Assembly (NCBI GenBank): GCA_050247515.1
Contig: JBFWUB010000004.1
Coordinates: 1 to 64,000 of the forward strand
Length of the DNA: 64,000 nt
Origin: RAM1 sp050247515
GTDB taxonomy: Bacteria; Pseudomonadota; Gammaproteobacteria; Burkholderiales; Burkholderiaceae_C
Reading direction: 5' to 3'
Made by a program: the position numbers and the translations under genes. Numbering within the stretch: the first letter of the stretch is position 1; each line of letters begins with the position of its first letter. Below the pieces are notes generated by a model. The model did not search any database. It saw only the letters and a program-made list of their open reading frames with translations, and was not told the DNA's origin. Below are positions 46,592 through 55,716 of this stretch, piece by piece.

Positions 46592-48829
46592 GTGATCCAG
46601 GGCCACCGCGATGGCCACGGTTTTGTCAGCCGCGACGACGGTGAAGGCGACATTTACCTGCCCCCCAACGAGATGCGGGCCGTGCTGCACAAGGACCGCG
46701 TCAAGGTGCGTGTGGTGCGCCACGACCGCAAGGGCCGCCCCGAGGGGCGTGTCGTTGAAATTGTCGAGCGCCCACCCCAGCCCATCATCGGCCGGCTGCT
46801 GCACGAAAGCGGCGTCTGGCTGGTGGCACCCGAAGACAAACGCTACGGACAGGACGTGCTGGTGCCCAAGGGTGCCACGGGCACGGCCAAGCCCGGGCAG
46901 GTGGTTGTGGTCGAGCTGACCGAGCCGCCCAGCCTGTACGGCCAGCCCGTGGGCCGCGTGAAAGAGGTGCTGGGCGAGATTGACGACCCCGGCATGGAGA
47001 TCGAAATCGCCGTGCGCAAGTACGGCGTGCCGCATGAGTTCTCTGATGCCTGCATTGCAATGGCGCGTGGCTTGCCTGACAAGGTACGCCCCCAGGACAA
47101 GAAGCACCGGGTGGACCTGACGGACGTGCCGCTGGTCACCATTGACGGCGAAGATGCGCGCGACTTCGACGACGCTGTGTACTGCGAGCCCGCCAAGGTC
47201 GGCCGCGGCAAGGGCTGGCGCCTGCTGGTGGCGATTGCCGACGTCAGCAGCTATGTGGAAACCGGCAGCGCCATTGATATTGACGCCTACGACCGCGCCA
47301 CCAGCGTTTACTTCCCCCGTCGCGTGATCCCCATGCTGCCCGAGAAGCTGTCCAACGGCCTGTGCTCGCTCAACCCCGAAGTCGAGCGGCTGTGCATGGT
47401 GTGCGACATGCTGGTCTCCAGCGCCGGTGAAATCCACGCGTACCAGTTCTACCCGGCAGTCATGTGGAGCCACGCGCGCTTTACCTACACCGAGGTGGCG
47501 GCCATCCTTGCCAATACCCGCGGACCGGAAGCCCTGCGCCGAAAGGACCGCATCGGTGACCTGGAAAACCTGCACGATGTTTACCGCGCGCTGCTGAAGT
47601 CGCGCCAGCAGCGCGGCGCGGTGGACTTTGAAACCACCGAGACGCAGATCGTCTGCGACGAAAACGGCCGCATTGAAAAGATCGTGCCGCGCACGCGCAA
47701 CGACGCCCACCGCTTGATCGAGGAGGCCATGCTGGCGGCCAACGTCTGCAGCGCGGATTTCATTTTGCAAAGCAAGCACAATGGCCTGTACCGGGTGCAC
47801 GAGGGCCCGACGCCCGAGAAAAAGGACGTCCTGCGCGGCTACCTGAAAGCCATGGGTGTGGGTCTGACCATCAGCGAGGACCCCGTGCCCGGCGAGTTCC
47901 AGCGCATTGCCGAAGCGACCAAGGACCGGCCTGATGCCCAACAGATCCACACCATGCTGCTGCGGTCCATGTCGCAGGCGATTTACACCCCCATCAACAG
48001 CGGGCACTTCGGCCTGGCGTACGAGGCATACACCCATTTCACCAGCCCCATCCGGCGCTATCCAGACCTGCTGGTACACAGGGTGATCAAGGCGATCCTG
48101 GCGGGTGGAAAGTACGAACTGCCTGCACTGCCCACCCCGGGTGAGGCGCACGAGAAGCTGGCGCGTCGCCTGGCCGCCCGCGTGCGCGCACCAGGGCAAA
48201 AGCCCAAAAAGGCAGTGGCGCCGCCGAGCAAGGACACCCAGGCCTGGGAGGCCGCAGGCCTGCATTGCAGCGCCAACGAGCGCCGGGCTGACGAAGCCAG
48301 CCGTGACGTGGAGGCCTGGCTCAAATGCAAGTACATGCGCGAGCACCTGGGTGAGGAATACGGCGGCGTTGTCACGGCGGCGACCAGCTTCGGCATTTTC
48401 GTGACGCTGGATGCGATGTATGTCGAGGGGCTGGTGCACATCACCGAGTTGGGTGGCGAATACTTCAAGTTTGACGAAGCCCGCCAGGAGTTGCGCGGTG
48501 AGCGCACCGGCATCCGCTATGCCATCGGCACGCGCGTTCGGGTGCAGGTCAGCCGTGTGGATCTGGACGGGCGCAAGATCGACTTCCGCCTCGTGCGCGA
48601 GGGCGAGGAGCTGCTGTCACGCGCCATGAAGGACAAGGGCGTGGGCAGCGCCGTGCCGGGTCGCAGCGCACAAGGTGTTCCGGCCAAGTCGTCGGCCAAG
48701 CGCGTGGCCAAGGCAGCGCGCAGCCCGGCGCCGCCTTCCGAGCGGCCGCCGCGCACGCCTATCCAGACGCTCAAGGCGTCGGTTAAAAAGGCCGTGGCCA
48801 AGAGCAAGAACCGAAAATCACGTCGTTGA
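46592..48829 (+). CDS. rnr: Ribonuclease R
   Basis: A 3'-5' processive exoribonuclease, at least 745 residues from a GTG at 46592. It has cold-shock domains (VIQGHRDGHGFVSRDD, DIYLPPNEMRAVLHKDRVK), the RNB catalytic domain with ITIDGEDARDFDDAVYC-type acidic cluster (seen as TIDGEDARDFDDAVYC), HFTSPIRRYPDLLVHR, an S1 domain (GGVVTAATSFGIFVTLD) and a Lys/Arg-rich tail. The family's N-terminus appears to continue upstream (SLLEEIEG precedes the GTG in frame), but no ATG, GTG or TTG lies between 46592 and a GTG at 46493 that falls inside the opposing tRNA-Leu. The true start is therefore uncertain. Confidence 0.9.
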   Translation: MIQGHRDGHGFVSRDDGEGDIYLPPNEMRAVLHKDRVKVRVVRHDRKGRPEGRVVEIVERPPQPIIGRLLHESGVWLVAPEDKRYGQDVLVPKGATGTAKPGQVVVVELTEPPSLYGQPVGRVKEVLGEIDDPGMEIEIAVRKYGVPHEFSDACIAMARGLPDKVRPQDKKHRVDLTDVPLVTIDGEDARDFDDAVYCEPAKVGRGKGWRLLVAIADVSSYVETGSAIDIDAYDRATSVYFPRRVIPMLPEKLSNGLCSLNPEVERLCMVCDMLVSSAGEIHAYQFYPAVMWSHARFTYTEVAAILANTRGPEALRRKDRIGDLENLHDVYRALLKSRQQRGAVDFETTETQIVCDENGRIEKIVPRTRNDAHRLIEEAMLAANVCSADFILQSKHNGLYRVHEGPTPEKKDVLRGYLKAMGVGLTISEDPVPGEFQRIAEATKDRPDAQQIHTMLLRSMSQAIYTPINSGHFGLAYEAYTHFTSPIRRYPDLLVHRVIKAILAGGKYELPALPTPGEAHEKLARRLAARVRAPGQKPKKAVAPPSKDTQAWEAAGLHCSANERRADEASRDVEAWLKCKYMREHLGEEYGGVVTAATSFGIFVTLDAMYVEGLVHITELGGEYFKFDEARQELRGERTGIRYAIGTRVRVQVSRVDLDGRKIDFRLVREGEELLSRAMKDKGVGSAVPGRSAQGVPAKSSAKRVAKAARSPAPPSERPPRTPIQTLKASVKKAVAKSKNRKSRR

Positions 48830-48854
48830 GACATATCACAGGAGATTTCCGTAA

Positions 48855-49601
48855 ATGAGCAGGATTGCGATCGTGACGGGCGCAGGCACAGGCATTGGCA
48901 AGGCGGCCGCCCTGGCGTTGTTGAAGGATGGCTGGCATGTGGCCCTGGCCGGGCGGCGCGCCGAGCCGCTGGAGGCCGTAGTGGCCGAATCAGGCGCCGG
49001 CCCGCGCGCGGTGGCTGTGCCCACCGACGTCGCCGACCCGCAGGCCGTGCGCGCGCTGTTTGACCGCGTGGTACAGGCTTTTGGCCGGGTGGACCTGCTG
49101 TTCAACAATGCTGGTGTCAACGCGCCCGGCGTGCCGCTGGACGAGCTGACCATTGAGCAGTGGAAAAACGTGGTGGACATCAACCTCAACGGCATGTTCT
49201 ATTGCATCCAGCATGCGTTTCGTGTCATGAAGGCACAGGATCCCAAAGGCGGTCGCATCATCAACAACGGCTCCATCTCGGCGCACACGCCGAGGCCCAA
49301 TTCCATCGCCTACACCGCCACCAAGCACGCCGTGATGGGCCTGACCAAGACCGCTTCGCTGGACGGCCGCAAGCACGATATTGCCGTGGGCCAGATTGAT
49401 GTGGGCAATGCCGGCACCGAAATGGCCATGCGCATGGCCAAGGGCGTACCGCAGGCCAATGGCGAAATTGCGGTGGAGCCGCTGATGGATGTGAACATCG
49501 TGGGCCAGTCGGTGCTGTACATGGCCAACCTGCCACTGGATGCCAATGTCATGTTCCATACCGTCATGGCAACCAAGATGCCCTTTGCCGGTCGGGGTTG
49601 A
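48855..49601 (+). CDS. SDR-family oxidoreductase
   Basis: A 248-residue NAD(P)-dependent short-chain dehydrogenase. It has the cofactor motif VTGAGTGIGKAAALALL, the NNAGVNAPG segment, Ser in NNGSISAHTP, and YTATKHAVMGLTK with the catalytic Tyr and Lys. An ACAGGAGA site precedes the ATG 25 bp after rnr. The C-terminus (NLPLDANVMFHTVMATKMPF) is characteristic of a subgroup without a known substrate. Confidence 0.92.
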   Translation: MSRIAIVTGAGTGIGKAAALALLKDGWHVALAGRRAEPLEAVVAESGAGPRAVAVPTDVADPQAVRALFDRVVQAFGRVDLLFNNAGVNAPGVPLDELTIEQWKNVVDINLNGMFYCIQHAFRVMKAQDPKGGRIINNGSISAHTPRPNSIAYTATKHAVMGLTKTASLDGRKHDIAVGQIDVGNAGTEMAMRMAKGVPQANGEIAVEPLMDVNIVGQSVLYMANLPLDANVMFHTVMATKMPFAGRG

Positions 49602-49612
49602 CCGGCCCGAGA

Positions 49613-51061
49613 TCAGAGGCGGGCCGCCAGCGCGCTGGCCGTGAGAGCCTGGCCGGCGGGCCATTGATCGGCCGCCTGGCCGTGCCGCCAGGCGGCCTGT
49701 GTAGCGGCATCGAACGCGCGTGCGCCCGAGGCCAGCAGCGCGCCGGCAAGGCCTGCCAGCACGTCACCAGTCCCGGCGGTCGCCAGCAGCGGGTTGCCGG
49801 TCGGATTGATCCACGGGGCATGGCCCGGTTGCGCCAGCACGCTGCCAGAGCCCTTCAGGATCACGGTGCAGCCCAATTGCCGCGCCAGCTGCTGCGCGGC
49901 CTTCAGGCGGTCGGCCTGGACGTCCGCCGTGCCGCAGCCCAGCAGCCTCGCTGCCTCCAGCGGATGGGGCGTGATGAGGGTGGCGTGGGGATAGCGTTGC
50001 TCTCGTGTGCGCAGCAGCGCCTGCAGTTGTGTGTCGGTGGCCAGGGCGTTCAGTGCATGGGCATCCAGTACCAGCTTGCCCGCGCCTGACAGCACAGGCG
50101 CCAGCACATGGCGTACCGCGTCGCCACCACCGCAGCCGCACACCACCGTCACGCCCTTCAGGTCCAACGTTTGCCAGTCACGCAGCATCAGCTCGGGCTG
50201 TGCGGGGTCATACGCGGCAGATGCACTGTCCAGCAGCCCCAGGAACACCCGCCCCGCGCCGCCGTGCAAGGCTGCGCGGGCAGCCAGCTGCGCAGCTCCT
50301 GTCATGCCAGGCGCGCCGCCGATCACGGCCACGTCGCCGTAGCTGCCCTTGTGCGAGGCATGGCGCCGGTTTAAGGCCGCCGGCGGGCCTGCCATCCATG
50401 CCGACGGCGCGATCTGGCTGGCATCCACGCCCAGTGGGTCCAGCCAGACTTGGCCGGCCGCATCGCGCCCATGGGCTGTAAAGAGGCCGGGTTTCAGGGT
50501 CAGCAGGCTCAAGGTCCAGCGGGCCAGCACGTGAGGACCGCGCGTGTCGCCGGTGTCCGCATTCAGGCCGGTGGGCACATCCACCGCCAGGACAGGGGGC
50601 GTCAGCGTGTTCAGCGCATCGACGCAGGCTGCCACTGCGCCTTCTGGCGGCCGGCGGCTGCCGATGCCCAGCAACGCGTCGACGCAAAGGTCCTGCGCAG
50701 TCAGGTCCTGCGGTGGCTCGCCGGCAAACAGCACGCCCGCATCACGGGCCCGCGTCAATGCCGCGCGGGCGTCGGACGGAGTCGAGGTTTCATTGCCCAG
50801 CCAGGTCACCACCGGCGCGCGGCCCCATCGCTGCAGGTGCATGGCCGCCTCCAGCCCGTCGCCGCCGTTGTTGCCTGGCCCGCAAGCCAGCCATACCCGG
50901 CGCGCATGCGGGGCAGCAGCCAGCGCCAGTTGCGCCACGGCCAGCCCGGCGCGTTGCATCAGTGCGTGTGGCGCGTGCGTGCCTTGTGCGCCGGTCTCCA
51001 GCGCCCGGGTGGCCGCGGTGTCGTGCAGCGGCCGGGCATGGGTCGGGGTTATGCGGTGCAT
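49613..51061 (-). CDS. nnr: Bifunctional NAD(P)H-hydrate epimerase/dehydratase
   Basis: A 482-residue repair enzyme that restores damaged NADHX and NADPHX. The N-terminal YjeF_N domain (about 1-200) has WLACGPGNNGGDGLEAAMHL and VLAVDVPTGLNADTG and acts as epimerase. The C-terminal carbohydrate-kinase-like domain (about 215-482) has GSYGDVAVIGGAPGMTGAA, ATLITPHPLEAARLLG and LLATAGTGDVLAGLAGALL and is the ADP-dependent dehydratase. It is on the opposite strand from the SDR gene and lies downstream of dadA. Confidence 0.95.
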   Translation of the reverse strand: MHRITPTHARPLHDTAATRALETGAQGTHAPHALMQRAGLAVAQLALAAAPHARRVWLACGPGNNGGDGLEAAMHLQRWGRAPVVTWLGNETSTPSDARAALTRARDAGVLFAGEPPQDLTAQDLCVDALLGIGSRRPPEGAVAACVDALNTLTPPVLAVDVPTGLNADTGDTRGPHVLARWTLSLLTLKPGLFTAHGRDAAGQVWLDPLGVDASQIAPSAWMAGPPAALNRRHASHKGSYGDVAVIGGAPGMTGAAQLAARAALHGGAGRVFLGLLDSASAAYDPAQPELMLRDWQTLDLKGVTVVCGCGGGDAVRHVLAPVLSGAGKLVLDAHALNALATDTQLQALLRTREQRYPHATLITPHPLEAARLLGCGTADVQADRLKAAQQLARQLGCTVILKGSGSVLAQPGHAPWINPTGNPLLATAGTGDVLAGLAGALLASGARAFDAATQAAWRHGQAADQWPAGQALTASALAARL

Positions 51062-51084
51062 CGCGCCATTGTGCGCGAGCTGCC

Positions 51085-52350
51085 TCAGACTTTCGTCAGC
51101 CGCTGCAGGCCCAGGCCATCCACGTCCACCTCCGGGGCCCGGCCGGCGATCTGGTCAGCCAGAATCCGCGCGCTGCCGCAGCTCAGGGCCCAGCCGCTGG
51201 ACCCATGGCCCAGGTTCAGCCACAGCCCCGGGATGCCGCTGTCTCCCAGTACGGGAGGACCGTCGGGCAGCATGGGCCTCGCGCCTTTCCACTCCTGCAC
51301 ACTGGCGCCGGTGTTGGACAGTTGCGCCGCGCCGGGGAACCAGTCATGAAGCACCTTGTACAGGGTCTGGATGGAAGCAGGGCGCTTGACGTCAGGCCGC
51401 CCGCCAATTTCCGCGCTGCCCGCCACGCGTACGCGGTTGCCCAGGCGTGAAATGGCAACCTTGTAGCGCTCGTCCATCAGCGCGCTGCGCGGTGCATTCA
51501 GGGGCTCACGGATCGGCGCGCTGATGGAATAGCCATACACGGCGGCCAGCGGAATCTTCAGGCCAACCGGACGCAGCAGGCTGGCGCTGGCCATGCCGGC
51601 GCACACGACCAATGCGTCAAAACGGCGGGGCGCTGGCTCGCCTTGCAAGGCCAGCGTGGCGGGATGCGACGGGTCCAGCGCCGCTACGTTGGCGTTGAAC
51701 TCAAACCGGGCGCCAAGGGCTTCCGCCTCTTTTTTCAGCAGCAGGGCGAACTGGCGGCAGTTGCCGACTTCGTCGGACGGCAGGTGAACGGCGCCCAGGA
51801 ACTGTGTGTCCGGATTCAGCGCCGGTTCGATCAGTCGCGCCTGCGCCGATGAAATCTCACTGAACGCGACCCCTGCATCGCGCAGCACCTGCAGGCCTGG
51901 CTGGATGATCCTGCTGTCGGCTTCGGAGCGCAGCAACACCATGTAGCCGGGGCTGCGGTCGTAGTCCAGCTGCAGCTCATCCGTGAGGTGGTGCAGTCGG
52001 TCGCGGCTGTAAAAGGCAAGGCGCTGCATGCGGGCGCGGTTGGACAGGAAGGTGTCCAGCCGGCAGGCGCGCAGCCACTTCCACATCCAAGCCAGGTCGG
52101 CACCGGTCAGCGGCAGCGCGAGCTTGACCGGCGCGTGCTGGCTGAACAGGTAGCGGGCCACCTTGGCCGGCATGCCCGGTGCCGCCCATGGCGTCACGTA
52201 GCCCGGTGCCACCACACCTGCGTTGGCAAAGCTTGTTTCCTCGGCGGCGGCGCCGCGCCGCTCGAAAACCGTGACCTCGTGCCCGTCCGCAGCCAGTTCG
52301 TAGGCCGTGGTGACGCCGATGATGCCGGCGCCCACGATGGCGATCCTCAT
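51085..52350 (-). CDS. dadA: D-amino acid dehydrogenase
   Basis: A 421-residue FAD-dependent enzyme that oxidises D-amino acids, passing electrons to the respiratory chain. The N-terminal dinucleotide fold is MRIAIVGAGIIGVTTAYEL with ADGHEVTVFERR, followed by SFANAGVVAPGYVTPWAAPG (typical DadA), and a C-terminal FAD contact LWLNLGHGSSGWALSCGSA. It starts 4 bp before the amidase stop, so the two genes are coupled. No alanine racemase dadX is adjacent. Confidence 0.93.
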   Translation of the reverse strand: MRIAIVGAGIIGVTTAYELAADGHEVTVFERRGAAAEETSFANAGVVAPGYVTPWAAPGMPAKVARYLFSQHAPVKLALPLTGADLAWMWKWLRACRLDTFLSNRARMQRLAFYSRDRLHHLTDELQLDYDRSPGYMVLLRSEADSRIIQPGLQVLRDAGVAFSEISSAQARLIEPALNPDTQFLGAVHLPSDEVGNCRQFALLLKKEAEALGARFEFNANVAALDPSHPATLALQGEPAPRRFDALVVCAGMASASLLRPVGLKIPLAAVYGYSISAPIREPLNAPRSALMDERYKVAISRLGNRVRVAGSAEIGGRPDVKRPASIQTLYKVLHDWFPGAAQLSNTGASVQEWKGARPMLPDGPPVLGDSGIPGLWLNLGHGSSGWALSCGSARILADQIAGRAPEVDVDGLGLQRLTKV

Positions 52351-53687
52351 GCGGCGCTCCTGAAGGCCAGGGCGGCTTCGGCCTGCATGGCAATGTTGAG
52401 CACCGTGTCATCGCGCAGCGCGCCGTGCCAGATCATCAAGCCTACGGGCAACTCGCCAGGTTGCTGGCAGGGGATGGAAATCGCGCAGCCGTCCAGCATG
52501 TTCACCACGCTCGGGTTGCGCAGCAGCAGGGCGTTGATGCGGAAGAATTCCTCATCGCGTTCATGCCCGGGCGCCACATCCGCCAGCGGTGGCGCGATGA
52601 TGGGCACCGTGGGTGACAGCACGGCGTCGTAGCCGGCCAGCGCCAGGCCCACCCGGGCAATCCAGTCCTGTCGCGCGCGGACCAGCTCGAGGTACTCCCA
52701 AGCCTTCATGGTGGCGCCACGCTCGATACGCGCGCGCACCCGCGGGTCGTAGCGGTCGCCCCCTTGCGTGATCAGTTCGCGGTGCCAGGCGTAGCTTTCG
52801 GCGGCCGAGAACCCACCGGTGGACTGGATCGATCCAAGGTCCTGCAAGGACGGCAGTGGCGTCGGTTCGATGTGCGCGCCGGCGTCGCGCAACGTCTTGA
52901 GCGTGCGTTCAAAAGCGGCCGCAACCGGCGGGGCCAGCCCCTCCAGCATCAGCGTGGTGGCGACGGCCAGCCGGTATGACGACAACGGTGCCTGGCTGCG
53001 CGTGACGGTGCGCGCGGCCAGAATCTCGTGCACCGTGATGGCGTCGCGCACGCTGCGTGTCATGGCGCACACAGTGTCCAGCGTTGTCGACAACGGCAAC
53101 GCACCGGCCGTGGGCACCAGCCGCGCCGTGTTCTTGAACCCGACGATGCCATTCAGCGCCGCCGGTATGCGGATTGATCCGCCAGTATCCGAGCCCAGCC
53201 CCACAAAGGCGGCGCCCGTGGCGACCGACACGGCCGCTCCCGACGAAGAGCCTCCGGGCACGCGCGCCACCGCGGCGTCGCAGGCGTTGGCCGGCGTGCC
53301 GTGGTGCGGATTGACTCCCACGCCTGAAAAGGCGAACTCGGTCATGTTGGTCCGACCGACCAGGGCGGCGCCTGCGCCCCGCAGGCGGGCCACTGCGGGG
53401 CAGTCCTGCGCGGCCGGCGCCGTATCAGCCAGAACGACCGAGCCGGCGGCGGTCACTTGCCCGGCGACATCGAAAAGGTCTTTTACCGAGACGGCCAACC
53501 CGGCCAGTGGCCGCTCTCGTGCCATGGGGCGGGAGGCGGCCTGGCGGGCATCGTCGACAGTGGTTTGCACAAAGGCGCGCGAGCAGGCAGGGGATCGGGC
53601 CGCGGCAAGTGCCTGGTCCAACTCGGCCGGGGCATTGCTCTGGCCGGAAAGAATGCGCGCGCGGGCGGCGTGGAGGTCGGAAAGCAT
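52347..53687 (-). CDS. Amidase signature family protein
   Basis: A 446-residue amidase with the Ser-cisSer-Lys triad: Lys in GLAVSVKDLFDVAG, cis-Ser in PGGSSSGAAVSVATG and nucleophile Ser in GLGSDTGGSIRIPAAL. It hydrolyses an unknown amide. The start at 53687 (MLSDLHAARARIL) fits the family; an upstream frame would run into the rpsB promoter. Its 3' end overlaps dadA, suggesting that the amide product might be a D-amino acid, which is speculative. It is divergent from rpsB. Confidence 0.9.
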   Translation of the reverse strand: MLSDLHAARARILSGQSNAPAELDQALAAARSPACSRAFVQTTVDDARQAASRPMARERPLAGLAVSVKDLFDVAGQVTAAGSVVLADTAPAAQDCPAVARLRGAGAALVGRTNMTEFAFSGVGVNPHHGTPANACDAAVARVPGGSSSGAAVSVATGAAFVGLGSDTGGSIRIPAALNGIVGFKNTARLVPTAGALPLSTTLDTVCAMTRSVRDAITVHEILAARTVTRSQAPLSSYRLAVATTLMLEGLAPPVAAAFERTLKTLRDAGAHIEPTPLPSLQDLGSIQSTGGFSAAESYAWHRELITQGGDRYDPRVRARIERGATMKAWEYLELVRARQDWIARVGLALAGYDAVLSPTVPIIAPPLADVAPGHERDEEFFRINALLLRNPSVVNMLDGCAISIPCQQPGELPVGLMIWHGALRDDTVLNIAMQAEAALAFRSAA

Positions 53688-53717
53688 GGGTCTTTCAGAG
53701 GGGGAACGGGCCTGATC

Positions 53718-53726
53718 TGCTATACT
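53718..53726 (+). promoter_or_regulatory. rpsB promoter (extended -10)
   Basis: TGCTATACT is a strong extended -10 about 148 bp before the rpsB start, leaving a long leader. There is no good -35, as is common for extended -10 promoters. Confidence 0.5.
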
Positions 53727-53788
53727 CTTTGGGTTTTGCCGTAAGGCGGTGGCGTGAGCCGGCCCCCTTTGGTGAAATAAATCGCAAA

Positions 53789-53844
53789 CCAGCCCATCAA
53801 GGTGTTGCATCCGGCTTCAAGCAACCGGATGCAAGGCGGGCTGG
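53789..53844 (+). promoter_or_regulatory. Structured rpsB leader hairpin
   Basis: Two nested perfect stems lie in the rpsB leader: an outer 7-bp CCAGCCC / GGGCTGG (53789-53795 with 53838-53844) and an inner 10-bp TTGCATCCGG / CCGGATGCAA (53805-53814 with 53825-53834). The start codon is 30 bp further on. Ribosomal protein S2 autoregulates through its leader in several bacteria, so this is a natural candidate binding site. A short ATTTTA after the hairpin could also make it an attenuator. Confidence 0.55.
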
Positions 53845-53873
53845 ATTTTAGACCCAACCTTTGGAGTTAGCCC

Positions 53874-54626
53874 ATGTCCGCAACCATGCGTCAAATGCTG
53901 GAAGCCGGTGTCCATTTCGGCCACCAGACCCGCTTCTGGAATCCCAAGATGGCCCCGTTCATTTTCGGCCATCGCAACAAGATCCACATCATCAACCTGG
54001 AAAAGTCGCTTCCGATGTTCCAGGAAGCCACCAAGTTCGTGAAGCAGTTGTCCGCCAACCGCGGCACCATCCTGATGGTGGGCACCAAGCGCCAGGCACG
54101 CGAGATCGTTGCGGCAGAAGCCCAGCGCGCAGGCGTTCCCTATGTTGACCAGCGCTGGCTGGGCGGCATGCTGACCAACTTCAAGACGGTCAAGACCTCG
54201 ATCAAGCGCCTGAAAGACATGAAGGCCCAGCAGGAAGCCGGCCTGGACTCCCTGAGCAAGAAAGAGCAGCTCACTTTCTCGCGCGAGATCGAAAAGCTGG
54301 AAAAGGACATCGGCGGCATCCAGGACATGAACGCCCTGCCTGACGCCATCTTCATCATTGACGTGGGCTTCCACAAGATCGCCGTTGCCGAAGCCCGCAA
54401 GCTGGGCATCCCGCTGGTCGGCGTGGTGGACTCCAACCACTCGCCCGAAGGCATTGACTACATCATCCCCGGCAACGACGACTCGGCCAAGGCCGTGACG
54501 CTGTATGCCCGCGGCATTGCCGATGCCATCCTGGAAGGTCGCGCCAACGCCGTGAATGACGTTGTCAAGGCTGTTGCCGAAGGCGGCGACGAATTCGTTG
54601 AAGTCGAAGAGGGCTCCGCTGCCTGA
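53874..54626 (+). CDS. rpsB: 30S ribosomal protein S2
   Basis: A 250-residue ribosomal protein starting MSATMRQMLEAGVHFGHQT, with FIFGHRNKIHIINLEKS, GTKRQAREIVAAEA, YVDQRWLGGMLTNFKT and IPLVGVVDSNHSPEGIDY, all conserved in S2. A GGAG site precedes the start. It heads the rpsB-tsf pair and is followed by an intrinsic hairpin. Confidence 0.98.
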   Translation: MSATMRQMLEAGVHFGHQTRFWNPKMAPFIFGHRNKIHIINLEKSLPMFQEATKFVKQLSANRGTILMVGTKRQAREIVAAEAQRAGVPYVDQRWLGGMLTNFKTVKTSIKRLKDMKAQQEAGLDSLSKKEQLTFSREIEKLEKDIGGIQDMNALPDAIFIIDVGFHKIAVAEARKLGIPLVGVVDSNHSPEGIDYIIPGNDDSAKAVTLYARGIADAILEGRANAVNDVVKAVAEGGDEFVEVEEGSAA

Positions 54627-54644
54627 CGCGCCCACCGAGCCGTG

Positions 54645-54671
54645 AAAAGGGGCTCTGGTAGCCCCTTTTTT
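54645..54671 (+). terminator. Intrinsic terminator/attenuator between rpsB and tsf
   Basis: AAAAGGGGCT / AGCCCCTTTT is a 10-bp stem with a 5-base loop, followed by further T residues. It lies 18 bp after the rpsB stop. As tsf has no obvious separate promoter in the remaining 45 bp, partial read-through is likely. Confidence 0.8.
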
Positions 54672-54715
54672 ACAACCAAACTGATTGATTTGAACTGAAG
54701 ACAACGGAGTAACAA

Positions 54716-55639
54716 ATGGCTGCAATTACCGCAAGCATGGTCGCCGAACTGCGCGCCAAGACCGACGCCCCCATGATGGAGTGCAAGAAGGCGCTGACCG
54801 AGGCCGAAGGCAACATGGAAAAGGCCGAAGAGCTGCTGCGTGTCAAGCTGGGCAACAAGGCCGGCAAGGCCGCCGCCCGCATCACCGCCGAGGGCGTCGT
54901 GTCCTCGTATATTGACGGCACCACCGGCGCGCTGCTGGAAACCAATTGCGAAACCGATTTCGTGACCAAGAACGACAGCTTCCTGGCGCTTGCCAATGCA
55001 GCGGTGGAACTGGTTGCAAAACACAACCCCGCCGACGTGGCTGCCCTGGGCGCGCTGGCCTACAGCCAGGACGGCTTTGGCCCCACGCTGGAAGACGTGC
55101 GCAAGGGTCTGATCGGCAAGATCGGCGAGAACATGAGCTTTCGCCGCTTCAAGCGCTTCTCGGGCGCCAACAAGCTGGCCGCCTACCTGCACGGCACGCG
55201 CATCGGCGTGGTCGTCGAGTTCGATGGCGATGACGCTGCCGCGCGCGACACGGCGATGCATGTCGCTGCGATGAAGCCCGTGGCGCTGACCAGCGCCGAT
55301 GTGCCTGCCGACCTGATCGAAAAGGAGCGCTCGGTGGCAGCGGCCAAGGCCGAGGAAGACCGCAAGGCGGCGGAAGCCGCCGGCAAGCCGGCGCAGTCGG
55401 CCGAAATTGTTGCCAAGCGCATTGAAGGCGGCGTGCAGAAATACCTCAAGGAGGTATCGCTGTTCAACCAGCCTTTCGTGAAGAACGACAAGCAGTCCGT
55501 CGAGCAGATGCTCAAGGCCGCCAACACTACCGTCAAGGCTTTCACGCTGTACGTTGTAGGTGAGGGCATCGAGAAAAAGGTGGACGACTTCGCGGCCGAG
55601 GTTGCCGCCCAGGTCGCTGCCGCCAAGGCCTCGGCCTGA
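54716..55639 (+). CDS. tsf: Translation elongation factor Ts
   Basis: A 307-residue guanine-nucleotide exchange factor for EF-Tu. The N-terminal UBA domain and the EF-Ts signature (LRAKTDAPMMECKKALTEA) are followed by LETNCETDFVTKNDSF and the later dimerisation repeat with VEQMLKAANTTVKAF. It starts 45 bp after the rpsB terminator. Confidence 0.98.
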   Translation: MAAITASMVAELRAKTDAPMMECKKALTEAEGNMEKAEELLRVKLGNKAGKAAARITAEGVVSSYIDGTTGALLETNCETDFVTKNDSFLALANAAVELVAKHNPADVAALGALAYSQDGFGPTLEDVRKGLIGKIGENMSFRRFKRFSGANKLAAYLHGTRIGVVVEFDGDDAAARDTAMHVAAMKPVALTSADVPADLIEKERSVAAAKAEEDRKAAEAAGKPAQSAEIVAKRIEGGVQKYLKEVSLFNQPFVKNDKQSVEQMLKAANTTVKAFTLYVVGEGIEKKVDDFAAEVAAQVAAAKASA

Positions 55640-55645
55640 TACACA

Positions 55646-55671
55646 GGGCGGCCACCAGCCGCCCTTTTTTT
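55646..55671 (+). terminator. Intrinsic terminator between tsf and pyrH
   Basis: GGGCGGC / GCCGCCC is a 7-bp GC stem with a 5-base loop, followed by seven T residues. It is a classical rho-independent terminator placed right after tsf, leaving 45 bp before pyrH. Confidence 0.88.
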
Positions 55672-55716
55672 ACCTGCCATTCAGTACACTCAAACAATAC
55701 CCAAGGAGTCCCGCCC

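Noticed and set aside
46523..48439. 638-codon open frame on the minus strand
   Set aside because: It lies wholly opposite rnr; its product is His/Gln/Val-rich and has no family character, as expected for an antisense frame in high-GC DNA.
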